This document shows positions 9,259 through 17,949 of a DNA stretch of 64,000 bases, piece by piece. The notes beneath the pieces are model-generated. The model saw only the letters and a program-made list of their open reading frames with translations, made no database searches and was not told the DNA's origin. The number at the start of each line of letters is the position of its first letter. Position 1 is the first letter of the stretch. Where the stretch lies: the NCBI RefSeq assembly GCF_004341365.1, contig NZ_SLXH01000019.1, positions 1 to 64,000 on the forward strand. The letters are read 5' to 3'. A program made the position numbers and the translations under genes. This DNA is from Simplicispira metamorpha. GTDB lineage: Bacteria > Pseudomonadota > Gammaproteobacteria > Burkholderiales > Burkholderiaceae_C.

Positions 9259-10167
9259 ATGACATCCCCCACCCCTGACCCCGACCTGTCGCACATCGGC
9301 CCCCGCGAAAAAGCCGAAATCCTGGCCCAGGCCCTGCCTTACATCCGCAAGTTCCATGGCAAAACCATGGTCATCAAATACGGCGGCAACGCCATGACCG
9401 ATCCGGCCTTGCAGCAAGATTTTGCCGAGGATGTGGTGCTGCTCAAGCTGGTGGGCATGAACCCGGTGGTGGTGCATGGCGGTGGCCCGCAGATCGAGGC
9501 GGCGCTGGGCCGCCTGGGCAAGAAGGGCGAGTTCATCCAGGGCATGCGCGTGACCGACGCCGAGACCATGGAAGTGGTCGAGTGGGTGCTGGCCGGCGAA
9601 GTGCAGCAAGACATCGTGGGCCTGATCAACCAGGCCGGTGGCAAGGCCGTGGGCCTGACCGGGCGCGATGGCGGCCTGATCCGCGCGCAAAAGCTCAAGA
9701 TGGTCGATAACAAAGACCCCAGCGTCGAGCACGATGTGGGCCAGGTGGGCGATATCGTCTCCATCGACCCCAGCGTGGTCAAGGCGTTGCAAGACGATGC
9801 CTTCATCCCCGTCATCAGCCCGATTGGTTTTGGCGAGCACAACGAGAGCTACAACATCAACGCCGACGTGGTGGCCAGCAAACTGGCCGAAGTGCTCAAG
9901 GCTGAAAAGCTCATGCTGCTGACCAACACCCCCGGTGTGCTCGACAAAGCGGGCAACCTGCTGACCGACCTGACCGCGCGCCGCATTGACGAGCTGTTTG
10001 CCGACGGCACCATCAGCGGCGGCATGCTGCCCAAGATTGCCGGCGCGCTGGACGCCGCCAAGGCCGGTGTGAACGCCGTTCACATCATTGATGGCCGCGT
10101 GCCCCACGCCATGCTGCTGGAAATCCTGACCGATCAGGCCTACGGCACCATGATCCGCGCCCGCTGA
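9259..10167 (+). CDS. argB: Acetylglutamate kinase
   Basis: A 302-residue cytoplasmic amino-acid kinase that phosphorylates N-acetyl-L-glutamate, the second step of arginine biosynthesis. Visible signatures are VIKYGGNAM at the phosphate-binding N-terminus, [10 protein letters not shown] for acetylglutamate binding, [10 protein letters not shown] in the central region, and LTNTPGVLD with ISGGMLPK near the C-terminus. The N-terminal helix before the kinase core ([20 protein letters not shown]) is of the type seen in arginine-feedback-inhibited hexameric enzymes, so feedback control by arginine is likely. slmA follows 207 nt downstream, with a repeat copy between them. Confidence 0.97.
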   Translation: MTSPTPDPDLSHIGPREKAEILAQALPYIRKFHGKTMVIKYGGNAMTDPALQQDFAEDVVLLKLVGMNPVVVHGGGPQIEAALGRLGKKGEFIQGMRVTDAETMEVVEWVLAGEVQQDIVGLINQAGGKAVGLTGRDGGLIRAQKLKMVDNKDPSVEHDVGQVGDIVSIDPSVVKALQDDAFIPVISPIGFGEHNESYNINADVVASKLAEVLKAEKLMLLTNTPGVLDKAGNLLTDLTARRIDELFADGTISGGMLPKIAGALDAAKAGVNAVHIIDGRVPHAMLLEILTDQAYGTMIRAR

Positions 10168-10218
10168 AGGCGCTGGCTCCTGCCAGCTTCGCGCAGGCAG
10201 TGGCGATGGAGTTGGATG

Positions 10219-10274
10219 TCAAAAATGCCTTAGGCGCCCGCCTGTCGGGCGCTAGCAGCTATCAATAAAGTAGC
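10219..10274 (+). repeat. Dispersed palindromic repeat, copy 1
   Basis: Intergenic copy between argB and slmA. It contains GGCGCCCGCCTGTCGGGCGC, a hairpin-forming centre, followed by TAGCAGCTATCAA. It shows the family layout: an A/T-rich flank, a GCGC-bounded imperfect palindrome, the AGCAGCTAT core and a second A/T-rich flank. Confidence 0.8.
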
Positions 10275-10374
10275 AAAATACACCGGACAGCAAGAGGTAT
10301 TTCCCCGCAGCGCAACGGTATTGGGGGGTGCCGGATGGCTGTGCGAGAATCATTTGCACACACTTCTTGCACCC

Positions 10375-11046
10375 ATGTCCGAGTTCGAATCCCCCCCCGA
10401 AGCCGCCGAAGCCGCTCCCAGCGCCGAGGCCACCCCCGTCCCCCGCAAGCGCCCCAAGCCGGGAGAGCGGCGCGCGCAGATTCTGCAAACGCTGGCCGCC
10501 ATGCTGGAGCAGCCCGGGGCCGAGCGCATCACCACGGCTGCGCTGGCTGCGCGCCTGTCGGTGAGCGAGGCCGCGCTGTACCGGCACTTTGCCAGCAAGG
10601 CGCAGATGTACGAGGCGCTGATCGACTTCATCGAGCAGTCCGTGCTCACGCTGGTGCAGCAGGTGGTGGGCCGCGAGCTGCCCACGCCCGAACAAGGCGC
10701 CGAGGTGGGCACCCGGCAGGCCGCGCGCGTGGTGGCGCTGGTGTTGCAGTTTGGTGAGCGCAACCCCGGGCTGGCGCGCCTGATGGCGGGCGACGCGCTG
10801 GTGCTGGAGCACGAGCGCCTGCAAGAGCGCATGAACCGGTTTTTTGATGGCATAGAGCTGGCCCTGCGCCAGTGCCTGCGCCCGGCCGCAGACGCCGCAG
10901 GCTCGGCCACACCCACCGTGGATGCCCAGGTGGCCGCCAGCGTGCTGGTGGCTTTTGCGCTGGGCCGGTTGCAGCGCTATGCCCGCACAGGCTTTCGGCG
11001 TCTGCCCACCGAGCACCTGGACGCCAGCCTGGCCATGCTGCTGTAA
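10375..11046 (+). CDS. slmA: Nucleoid occlusion factor SlmA (TetR family)
   Basis: A 223-residue TetR-fold DNA-binding protein. It matches the SlmA pattern closely: RRAQILQTLAAMLE, ITTAALAARLSVSEAALYRH (helix-turn-helix), FIEQSVLTLV, FGERNPGLARLMAGDAL and HERLQERMNRFF. SlmA binds specific chromosomal sites and blocks FtsZ ring assembly over the nucleoid. The N-terminal extension of about 30 acidic/proline residues is longer than in E. coli and looks disordered. The ATG at 10375 is preferred because the open frame upstream has no family resemblance. An argB-slmA neighbourhood is common in Burkholderiales. A strong terminator follows. Confidence 0.92.
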   Translation: MSEFESPPEAAEAAPSAEATPVPRKRPKPGERRAQILQTLAAMLEQPGAERITTAALAARLSVSEAALYRHFASKAQMYEALIDFIEQSVLTLVQQVVGRELPTPEQGAEVGTRQAARVVALVLQFGERNPGLARLMAGDALVLEHERLQERMNRFFDGIELALRQCLRPAADAAGSATPTVDAQVAASVLVAFALGRLQRYARTGFRRLPTEHLDASLAMLL

Positions 11047-11070
11047 CGCACCTGCCAGCGCAGCACACCG

Positions 11071-11094
11071 GCGCCCCCATGGGGCGCTTTTTTT
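11071..11094 (+). terminator. Intrinsic terminator after slmA
   Basis: The perfect 7-bp stem GCGCCCC/GGGGCGC with a 3-base loop is followed directly by a run of seven T. It lies 24 nt past the slmA stop codon. Confidence 0.9.
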
Positions 11095-11141
11095 ATTTGT
11101 GCGCCGGGTATTGCCCACGCGAAGGGGTTTGTTGCAGAATA

Positions 11142-11153
11142 GAACGGTCGTTC
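11142..11153. promoter_or_regulatory. Candidate TetR-family operator
   Basis: The inverted repeat GAACG-GT-CGTTC lies 16 nt before the start codon of the TetR gene and overlaps where its promoter should be. Half-sites of the AACG/CGTT type are typical of TetR regulators controlling acyl-CoA metabolism (PsrA/FadR-like). Autoregulation, and control of the downstream beta-oxidation genes, is inferred. Confidence 0.65.
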
Positions 11154-11169
11154 GTTTTTATTCTGATCC

Positions 11170-11835
11170 ATGTCCGCTGACGCTTCCTCCCTCCCCGAAG
11201 GCACCGCGCCGCGCCGCCGCAACACTGGTGGCCGCACCCTGCCCAAAGGCCAGCAAACCAAGGCCGCCATCGTCGAGGCCGCGCTGGGCCTGGCCACCCA
11301 CATCGGCCTGGAGGGTTTATCGATTGGCGCCCTGGCGGACGTCACGGGCATGAGCAAGTCCGGCGTCTTTGCGCACTTTGGTTCGCGCGAAGAGCTGCAA
11401 ATTTCCGTCATCCAGCAATACCACGCCTGCTTTGAGCAAGAAGTGTTTTTTCCGGCCCTGCGGGCAGAGCGCGGCCTGCCCCGCCTGCGCGCGCTGTTTG
11501 GCAACTGGATGAAGCGCACCACCGTCGAGCTGGATTCGGGCTGCATCTACATCAGCGGTGCGGTGGAGTTCCACGAGCGCACCGGCCCCGTGCGCGATGC
11601 GCTGGCGCAGTCGGTGCAGGCCTGGATGGGCGCCATGCGCCGTGCCATTGCGCAGTGCCAGGCGCTGGGCCAGTTGCACGCCAACGCCGAACCTGAGCAA
11701 GTGCTGTTTGAAATCCACGGCCTGATTCTGGCGCTGCACTACGAAGCCCGTTTTTTGCACAGCCCCGGCGCCATAGAGCGTGCCGTGCGCGGCTTCGACA
11801 GCGTGCTGACCCGTTACGGCGCCCGCGCCGCCTGA
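11170..11835 (+). CDS. TetR/AcrR-family regulator of the beta-oxidation operon
   Basis: A 221-residue TetR-type repressor. The N-terminal DNA-binding domain shows KAAIVEAALGLATHIG and ALADVTGMSKSGVFAHFGSRE, the classic helix-turn-helix with its conserved FAHFGSREEL end. The C-terminal part (TTVELDSGCIYISGAVEFHE, HYEARFLHSP) is of the ligand-binding type common in regulators next to acyl-CoA dehydrogenase genes. It lies 37 nt upstream of the acyl-CoA dehydrogenase gene in the same direction, so it probably heads the operon and senses an acyl-CoA. The operator candidate directly upstream supports autoregulation. Ligand identity is not visible. Confidence 0.88.
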   Translation: MSADASSLPEGTAPRRRNTGGRTLPKGQQTKAAIVEAALGLATHIGLEGLSIGALADVTGMSKSGVFAHFGSREELQISVIQQYHACFEQEVFFPALRAERGLPRLRALFGNWMKRTTVELDSGCIYISGAVEFHERTGPVRDALAQSVQAWMGAMRRAIAQCQALGQLHANAEPEQVLFEIHGLILALHYEARFLHSPGAIERAVRGFDSVLTRYGARAA

Positions 11836-11872
11836 TTGCCGCCCCCCTTTTACAACCCCAGGAGACAAAACC

Positions 11873-13669
11873 ATGCCCACTTACACCCCACCCCTGCGCG
11901 ACATGCAATTCGTCCTGCACGAAGTGCTCAAAGTCACCGATGAATTGAAGGTGCTGCCACCCCACGCCGAGGTGGACGCCGACACCATCAACGCCGTGCT
12001 CGAAGAAGGTGGCAAGTTTGCCGCCGAGGTGGCCTTTCCGCTGAACATCAGCGGCGACACCGAAGGCTGCCGCCTGGACAAAACCACGCATGAAGTGACC
12101 ACGCCCCAGGGCTTCAAAGAAGCCTACGCCCAGTACGTGGAAGGCGGCTGGGCCGCGCTGTCGTGCGACCCGCAGTACGGCGGCCAGGGCCTGCCGTTTG
12201 TGGTCAACCAGTGCTTCTACGAGATGATGAACGCGGCCAACCAGGCCTGGACGATGTACCCCGGCCTCTCGCACGGCGCCTACGAGTGCCTGCACGCCCA
12301 CGGCACCGAAGCGCAAAAAGCCCTGTACCTGCCCAAGCTGACCAGCGGCGAGTGGACGGGCACCATGTGCCTGACCGAGCCGCACTGCGGCACCGACCTG
12401 GGCCTGCTGCGCACCAAGGCCGAGCCGCAAGAAGATGGCACCTACAAAATCACCGGCGCCAAGATTTTCATCAGCGCGGGCGAGCATGACATGGCCGCCA
12501 ACATCGTCCACCTGGTGCTGGCCCGCCTGCCCGACGCGCCAGCGGGCAGCAAAGGCATCAGCCTGTTTGTGGTGCCCAAGTTCCAGATCAATGCCGACGG
12601 CACGCTGGGCGAGCGCAACGCCATCTTCTGCGGCGCGCTGGAGCACAAGATGGGCATCCACGGCAACGCCACGGCGCAAATCCACATCGACGGTGCCACC
12701 GGCACCCTGGTGGGCCAGCCACACAAGGGCCTGGCCGCCATGTTTGTGATGATGAACGCCGCCCGCCTGGGCGTGGGCAACCAGAGCCTGGGCCTGACCG
12801 AAGTGGCCTACCAGAACGCGCTGGCCTACGCCAAAGACCGCCTGCAAATGCGCTCCTTGAGTGGCACCAAGGCCAAAGACAAACCGGCCGACCCCATCAT
12901 CGTCCACCCCGATGTGCGCAAGATGCTGCTCACCGCCAAGGCCTACGCCGAAGGGGGCCGTGCGCTGCAATGCTTTTGCGCCGTGCTGCTGGACAAAGAA
13001 CTGCACCACCCCGACGAGAAAGTGCGCAAAGACTCGGGCGACCTGCTGGCGCTGCTGACGCCCATCGTCAAAGCCTTCATCACCGACAACGGCTTTGAAG
13101 CGGCCGTCATGTGCCAGCAGGTGTACGGCGGCCACGGCTTCATCAAGGAATGGGGCATGGAGCAGTTTGTGCGCGATGCGCGCATCAACATGATTTACGA
13201 AGGCACCAACACCATCCAGTCGCTGGACTTGCTGGGCCGCAAGGTGCTGGGCAACAACGGCGCCACGCTGAGAAAGTTTGGCAAGCTGGTGGCCGCGCTG
13301 GTGCAGGAAGAGGGCGTGAACGAGAAGATGGCCGAGTTCATCAACCCGATTGCCTACCTGGGCGACCAGATGACCAAATTCACCACCGAAATCGGCTTCA
13401 AGGGCCTGCAAAACCCCGACGAAGTGGGCGCTGCTGCGGTGGACTACCTGCGCGTGGCAGGCCACCTGGTGTTTGGCTACTTTTTTGCCCGCATGGCCCA
13501 GGTGGCGCTGCGCGAAATCGCCGCAGGCAACACCGACCCCTTCTACGGCGCCAAGCTGCAAACGGCGCGCTTTTACTTTGCCAAGCTGTTCCCCGAAACG
13601 GCCACGCTGATGCGCACCGCGCGCGCTGGCAGCAAAGTGCTGATGGACACCGATCTGGCCTTGGCCTGA
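11873..13669 (+). CDS. Acyl-CoA dehydrogenase (long form, FadE/DmdC-like)
   Basis: A 598-residue FAD flavoenzyme oxidising acyl-CoA to trans-2-enoyl-CoA. MCLTEPHCGTDLGLLRTKA and YKITGAKIFISAGEHD are the FAD/substrate-binding motifs, YGGHGFIKEWG belongs to the C-terminal helical domain, and IYEGTNTIQSLDLLGRK (about residues 440-456) contains the catalytic glutamate. The length and the extra C-terminal domain match the roughly 590-600-residue subfamily that includes DmdC-type and many uncharacterised long-chain enzymes. An AGGAGACAAAACC Shine-Dalgarno context precedes the ATG. It is the first catalytic gene of the operon; chain-length preference is unknown. Confidence 0.93.
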   Translation: MPTYTPPLRDMQFVLHEVLKVTDELKVLPPHAEVDADTINAVLEEGGKFAAEVAFPLNISGDTEGCRLDKTTHEVTTPQGFKEAYAQYVEGGWAALSCDPQYGGQGLPFVVNQCFYEMMNAANQAWTMYPGLSHGAYECLHAHGTEAQKALYLPKLTSGEWTGTMCLTEPHCGTDLGLLRTKAEPQEDGTYKITGAKIFISAGEHDMAANIVHLVLARLPDAPAGSKGISLFVVPKFQINADGTLGERNAIFCGALEHKMGIHGNATAQIHIDGATGTLVGQPHKGLAAMFVMMNAARLGVGNQSLGLTEVAYQNALAYAKDRLQMRSLSGTKAKDKPADPIIVHPDVRKMLLTAKAYAEGGRALQCFCAVLLDKELHHPDEKVRKDSGDLLALLTPIVKAFITDNGFEAAVMCQQVYGGHGFIKEWGMEQFVRDARINMIYEGTNTIQSLDLLGRKVLGNNGATLRKFGKLVAALVQEEGVNEKMAEFINPIAYLGDQMTKFTTEIGFKGLQNPDEVGAAAVDYLRVAGHLVFGYFFARMAQVALREIAAGNTDPFYGAKLQTARFYFAKLFPETATLMRTARAGSKVLMDTDLALA

Positions 13670-13689
13670 TGGCGCCCGCACCGCAAATT

Positions 13690-13754
13690 TCAAGTCTTTT
13701 GGCACTGGAGAGCCCATGCGACAAGCGCTAGCAGCTATTATTTTTGTAGCTATT
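13690..13754 (+). repeat. Dispersed palindromic repeat, copy 2 (overlaps a gene start)
   Basis: Contains CAAGCGCTAGCAGCTATTA and TTTTTGTAGCTATT. It spans the start codon and the signal-peptide core of the DUF2147 gene, so part of that protein is encoded by the repeat. Confidence 0.78.
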
Positions 13755-14153
13755 TCCGCCCCCGCCTGGGCCCAGATGACCCCCGAAGGGCTGTGGCGCA
13801 ACATCGACGACAAGAGCGGCGAGGCCAAGGCCGAGATCCGCATCCAGGGCAACAGCGCTGGCGTGCTGACGGGCGTGCTGGAAAAGCGCCTGGCCAAAGA
13901 CGCCAAGCCCGACGACCTGTGCAAAGAGTGCAGCGACGAGCGCAAGAACCAGCCGATCTTGGGCCTGGAAATCATCCGGGGCGCGCAAAAGGCAGAGGGC
14001 AAAGACGTGTGGGAGGGCGGCAAGATTCTCGACCCCGAGAACGGCCGCAACTACACCCTGCGCCTGACGCCCATCGAGGGCGGCAAAAAGCTCGAAGTGC
14101 GCGGCTCCCTGGGCCCGTTTGGCCGCACGCAAACCTGGGTGCGCGTGCAGTAA
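13716..14153 (+). CDS. DUF2147 family exported protein
   Basis: A 145-residue protein with a signal peptide (MRQALAAIIFVAISAPAWA|Q), predicted periplasmic after cleavage. The mature part starts TPEGLWRNIDDKSGEAKAEI, which is the DUF2147 hallmark (a small beta-barrel-like fold of unknown function), and ends TQTWVRV. It has two cysteines in LCKECSDE. It sits between the acyl-CoA dehydrogenase and the dehydrogenase/hydratase fusion, an arrangement common in Comamonadaceae lipid-degradation operons; a role in envelope or lipid handling can only be guessed. Codons 1 to about 13 are derived from repeat copy 2, so the secretion signal seems to have been built by, or tolerated, the repeat. Confidence 0.85.
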   Translation: MRQALAAIIFVAISAPAWAQMTPEGLWRNIDDKSGEAKAEIRIQGNSAGVLTGVLEKRLAKDAKPDDLCKECSDERKNQPILGLEIIRGAQKAEGKDVWEGGKILDPENGRNYTLRLTPIEGGKKLEVRGSLGPFGRTQTWVRVQ

Positions 14154-14164
14154 ATCCGTTTTAC

Positions 14165-14214
14165 GCGCCGGGCGGGCCGCTGCTGGCTTGCTATGTGCCC
14201 GGCGCACTTTTTTT
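14165..14214 (+). terminator. Hairpin plus T-run inside the beta-oxidation operon
   Basis: The 9-bp perfect stem GCGCCGGGC/GCCCGGCGC has a 23-nt loop and is followed by AC and seven T, ending just before the GGAG ribosome-binding site of the next gene. It looks like an intrinsic terminator or attenuator separating the first genes from the fadB/fadA-like pair. The long loop makes its efficiency uncertain. Confidence 0.6.
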
Positions 14215-14226
14215 GGAGTATTTCCA

Positions 14227-16647
14227 ATGACCCGATTCCAAGTGAAAAAAGTCGCCGTCCTCGGCGCTGGCGTGATGGGTGCGCAAATTGCCGCGCACCT
14301 GGTCAACGTCAAGGTGCCCGTGGTGCTGTTCGATCTGCCGGCCAAGGAAGGCGCCAAGAACGGCATCGTCACCCGCGCCATCGACAACCTGAAAAAGCTC
14401 AAGCCCGCGCCGCTGGGCGTGGCCCAGGATGCGGCGCTGATTGGCCAGGCCAACTACGAAGAGCACCTGGAACAGCTGCGCGGCTGCGACCTCATCATCG
14501 AGGCCATTGCCGAGCGCATGGACTGGAAGCTCGACTTGTACGCCAAGATTGCCCCGTTTGTGGCGCCGCACGCCATCGTGGCCAGCAACACCTCGGGCCT
14601 GTCGATCACCAAGCTTTCGGCAGCGCTGCCCGAGAGCATCCAGCCGCGTTTTTGCGGCATCCACTTCTTCAACCCACCGCGCTACATGCACCTGGTGGAG
14701 CTGATCGACACGCCCACCACCGCGCCCCAGGTGCTGGACCAGCTCGAAGCCTTTGTCACCAGCGGCCTGGGCAAAGGCGTGGTACGCGCGCACGACACGC
14801 CCAACTTCATTGCCAACCGCGTGGGCATCGCCGGGATGCTCTCGACCATGCAAGAGGTGGACAACTTTGGCCTCACCTACGACGTGGTGGATGACCTGAC
14901 GGGTAAAAAACTGGGCCGCGCCAGCAGCGGCACCTTCCGCACCGCCGACGTGGTGGGGCTGGACACCATGGCCCACGTCATCAAGACGCTGCAAGACAAC
15001 CTGGACGAGAAAACCGACCCCTTCTACGCCAGCTTTGGCACCCCCGCCGTGGTGCAAAAGCTGCTGGCGCTGGGCCACCTGGGGCAAAAAACCAAGGCCG
15101 GTTTTTACAAAAAGGTGGGGCGCGATGTGCTGCGCTTTGACCTGGCCAGCGAGGACTACGTGCCCGCAGGCCAGAAGGCCGACGAGGTCTATGCCCGCAT
15201 GCTGAAAAAGCCCGCCGCCGAGCGCCTGCGCCTGCTGCGCAATGCCGAAGGGCCACAGGGCCAGTTTCTGTGGGCCATTTTGCGCAACAGCTTTCACTAC
15301 GCCGCCCTGCACCTGGGCACGATTGCCGACAACGCCCGCGATGTCGATCAGGCCATGCGCTGGGGCTTTGGCATGGCGCAAGGCCCGTTCGAGCTGTGGC
15401 AAGACGCAGGCTGGCTGGACGTGGCCCGCATGGTGCAAGAGGACATTGACGCGGGCAAGGCCCTGTGCCGTGCGCCCCTGCCCGACTGGGTGTTCAATGG
15501 CCCGGTGGCGCAGGCCGGTGGCGTACACACCGCCGAGGGCTCGTGGAGCGCATCTGCTCAGAAATTCATAGCGCGTCGCGCGCTCCCCGTCTATGTCCGA
15601 CAGCATTTTCCTGAAAAATTGCTGGGCGAATCCCTGCCCGACTTCAAAACCGCAGGCCACACGCTGCACGAGGACGACGCCATCCGCCTGTGGACGCTGG
15701 ATGCGGGCGAAGCGGCCAGCGGCAACGGCGTGCTGATTGCCAGCATCAAGACCAAGATGCACGCCCTCAGCCCCGACGTGTGCGAGGGGCTGGTGCAGGC
15801 CGTGGAGATGGCTGAAAAAGACTACGCCGGCATGGTGATCTGGTCGGGCGACGAGCCCTTCAGCGCTGGGGCCGACCTGCAAGCCATGCTGCCCGCCTTC
15901 ATGGTGGCGGGCGTCAGTGCCATCGAGGGCGCCGAGGCACAAATGCAAGACACCATGCTGCGCCTGCGCTACGCCAACGTGCCGGTGGTGTCGGCCATCC
16001 GGGGGCTGGCGCTGGGCGGCGGCTGCGAGCTGGCCGTGCATTGCGCGCGCCGCGTGGCGCACATGGAGAGCTACATCGGCCTGGTCGAAGTGGGCGTGGG
16101 CTTGGTGCCCGGCGCGGGCGGCCTGACCTACATTGCCCGGCGCGCCGCCGAAAACGCGGCCACCTCCACCGGCAAAGACCTGCTGCCCTTTTTGACCGAA
16201 GGCTTCACCGCCGCCGCCATGGCCAAGGTGGGCATGAGCGCGCTCGAATCGCGCCAGCTGGGCTACCTGCTCGACAGCGATGTGATCGTGCCGCACAAGG
16301 ACGAGCTGCTCTACGTGGCCATCAACGAAGCCCGGGCGCTGGCCCACGGCGGCTGGCGCGCACCGCACCAGCGCCTGTTCCCGGTGGCAGGGCGCAGTGG
16401 CCGCGCCACCATCCTGGGCTCGCTGGTGAACATGCGCGACGGCGGCTTCATCAGCGCGCACGACTTCCACATTGCCAGCCTGATTGCCGACGTGCTCTGC
16501 GGCGGCGATGTCGATGCGGGCACGCTGGTCAGCGAGCAATACCTGATGGCGCTGGAGCGCAAGGCGTTTTGCGCACTCATCGTTCACCCCAAGACGCAAG
16601 AGCGCATTCTGGGCATGCTCTCCACCGGCAAGCCCGTGCGTAACTGA
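14227..16647 (+). CDS. 3-hydroxyacyl-CoA dehydrogenase / enoyl-CoA hydratase fusion (FadN-type)
   Basis: An 806-residue bifunctional beta-oxidation enzyme. The N-terminal half is the NAD-dependent 3-hydroxyacyl-CoA dehydrogenase (VAVLGAGVMGAQIAAHL Rossmann motif, SNTSGLSI, GIHFFNPPRYMHLVEL with the catalytic histidine). The C-terminal half is a crotonase domain (GDEPFSAGADLQAM, RGLALGGGCELAVHCAR). This order is the reverse of E. coli FadB and matches FadN-type proteins, so it probably partners the thiolase immediately downstream. The start ATG at 14227 has GGAG upstream; the open frame extends further 5' only through the terminator-like hairpin. Confidence 0.93.
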   Translation: MTRFQVKKVAVLGAGVMGAQIAAHLVNVKVPVVLFDLPAKEGAKNGIVTRAIDNLKKLKPAPLGVAQDAALIGQANYEEHLEQLRGCDLIIEAIAERMDWKLDLYAKIAPFVAPHAIVASNTSGLSITKLSAALPESIQPRFCGIHFFNPPRYMHLVELIDTPTTAPQVLDQLEAFVTSGLGKGVVRAHDTPNFIANRVGIAGMLSTMQEVDNFGLTYDVVDDLTGKKLGRASSGTFRTADVVGLDTMAHVIKTLQDNLDEKTDPFYASFGTPAVVQKLLALGHLGQKTKAGFYKKVGRDVLRFDLASEDYVPAGQKADEVYARMLKKPAAERLRLLRNAEGPQGQFLWAILRNSFHYAALHLGTIADNARDVDQAMRWGFGMAQGPFELWQDAGWLDVARMVQEDIDAGKALCRAPLPDWVFNGPVAQAGGVHTAEGSWSASAQKFIARRALPVYVRQHFPEKLLGESLPDFKTAGHTLHEDDAIRLWTLDAGEAASGNGVLIASIKTKMHALSPDVCEGLVQAVEMAEKDYAGMVIWSGDEPFSAGADLQAMLPAFMVAGVSAIEGAEAQMQDTMLRLRYANVPVVSAIRGLALGGGCELAVHCARRVAHMESYIGLVEVGVGLVPGAGGLTYIARRAAENAATSTGKDLLPFLTEGFTAAAMAKVGMSALESRQLGYLLDSDVIVPHKDELLYVAINEARALAHGGWRAPHQRLFPVAGRSGRATILGSLVNMRDGGFISAHDFHIASLIADVLCGGDVDAGTLVSEQYLMALERKAFCALIVHPKTQERILGMLSTGKPVRN

Positions 16648-16671
16648 ATCTGCCAGCAAGGAATCACTGTG

Positions 16672-17868
16672 ATGAAACAAGTTCAAGACGCTTACATCGT
16701 TGCCGCCACGCGCACCCCCATCGGGCGTTCGCACCGGGGTTTTTTCCGCAATATGCGCCCCGACGATTTGCTGGCCACCACGCTCAAGGCCGCGCTGGCC
16801 GCAGCGCCCGGGCTGGACCCGGCGGCCATCGAAGACATCATCTGCGGCTGCGCCATCCCCGAAGCCCAGCAGGGCCTGAACGTGGCGCGCATTGGCGCCG
16901 TGCTGGCGGGCCTGCCCACCAGCGTGGGCGGTATCACCGTGAACCGCTTTTGCGCCTCGGGCCTGTCGGCGGTGCAGATGGCCGCCGACCGCATCCGTGT
17001 CGGTGAGGCCGAGGTAATGATTGCCGCTGGTGTCGAAAGCATGAGCATGGTGCCCATGATGGGCAACGCGCCCAGCCTCTCGCCCAGCATCTTTGAGCGC
17101 GACGGTGATGTGGGCATTGCCTACGGCATGGGCCTGACCGCAGAAAAAGTGGCCCAGCAGTGGCAAGTGAGCCGCCAGGCGCAGGATGAATTTGCCCTGC
17201 AATCGCACCGCAAAGCCCTGGCCGCGCAGCAAGCGGGCTACTTTGCCGATGAAATCACCCCCATCGAAGTGACCGACCGCACGGCCAACCTGGAGACGGG
17301 CGAAACCATCGCCACCACCCGCTCGGTGGACATGGACGAAGGCGCCCGCGCCGACACCACGCTGGAGGGCCTGGCCAAGCTGCGCACGGTGTTTGCCGCG
17401 CGCGGCAGCGTGACGGCAGGCAACAGCAGCCAGACCAGCGATGGCGCCGGTGCGCTGATTTTGGCCAGCGGCGCCGCCGTGCAGCGCTTTGGCCTGACGC
17501 CGCTGGCGCGCTTTGTGTCCTATGCCGCCCGGGGGGTGCCGCCGCACATCATGGGCATTGGCCCCATCGAGGCCATCCCGGCCGCGCTGCGCTACGCCGG
17601 TTTGAACCAGAACGACATCGACTGGTTTGAGTTGAACGAGGCTTTTGCCGCCCAATCGCTGGCCGTCATGGGCCAGCTCGGGCTGGACCCGGCCAAGGTC
17701 AACCCCATGGGCGGCGCCATTGCCCTGGGCCACCCGCTGGGCGCCACGGGTGCCATCCGCTCGGCCACGGTGGTGCATGCGCTGCGCCGCAACAAGCTCA
17801 AGTACGGCATGGTGACCATGTGCGTGGGCATGGGCCAGGGCGCAGCGGGTATTTTCGAGGCGCTGTAA
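16672..17868 (+). CDS. fadA: Acetyl-CoA acyltransferase (3-ketoacyl-CoA thiolase)
   Basis: A 398-residue cytosolic thiolase catalysing the last step of beta-oxidation, thiolytic release of acetyl-CoA. The visible signatures are TRTPIGRSHRG, NRFCASGLSAVQMAAD (nucleophilic cysteine), VESMSMVPM, ELNEAFAAQSLAV, the NPMGGAIALGHPLGATGA histidine motif and the C-terminal CVGMGQGAAGIFEAL with the second catalytic cysteine. A GTG lies directly before the ATG; the ATG at 16672 is chosen, with AAGGA nearby. It lies 24 nt after the FadN-type gene and almost certainly forms a trifunctional complex with it. Confidence 0.94.
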   Translation: MKQVQDAYIVAATRTPIGRSHRGFFRNMRPDDLLATTLKAALAAAPGLDPAAIEDIICGCAIPEAQQGLNVARIGAVLAGLPTSVGGITVNRFCASGLSAVQMAADRIRVGEAEVMIAAGVESMSMVPMMGNAPSLSPSIFERDGDVGIAYGMGLTAEKVAQQWQVSRQAQDEFALQSHRKALAAQQAGYFADEITPIEVTDRTANLETGETIATTRSVDMDEGARADTTLEGLAKLRTVFAARGSVTAGNSSQTSDGAGALILASGAAVQRFGLTPLARFVSYAARGVPPHIMGIGPIEAIPAALRYAGLNQNDIDWFELNEAFAAQSLAVMGQLGLDPAKVNPMGGAIALGHPLGATGAIRSATVVHALRRNKLKYGMVTMCVGMGQGAAGIFEAL

Positions 17869-17949
17869 GCCGCGCCGCGCAACCGTTTGGCGTCTGCGCC
17901 GTCACCGCCAAGACGACAGCGCGGCCCATTTCGCGGCACACTGCTGACC

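Noticed and set aside
15550-15620. Possible further repeat copy inside the fadN-type gene
   Set aside because: Only scattered similarity (CAGAAATTCATAGCGCG) without the AGCAGCTAT core, and the encoded residues fit the enzyme family.
14191-17778. Very long minus-strand open frame (about 1195 codons) opposite the fadN/fadA-like genes
   Set aside because: It is a mirror frame of GC-rich coding sequence, lacks any family motif and lies opposite two clearly real enzymes.
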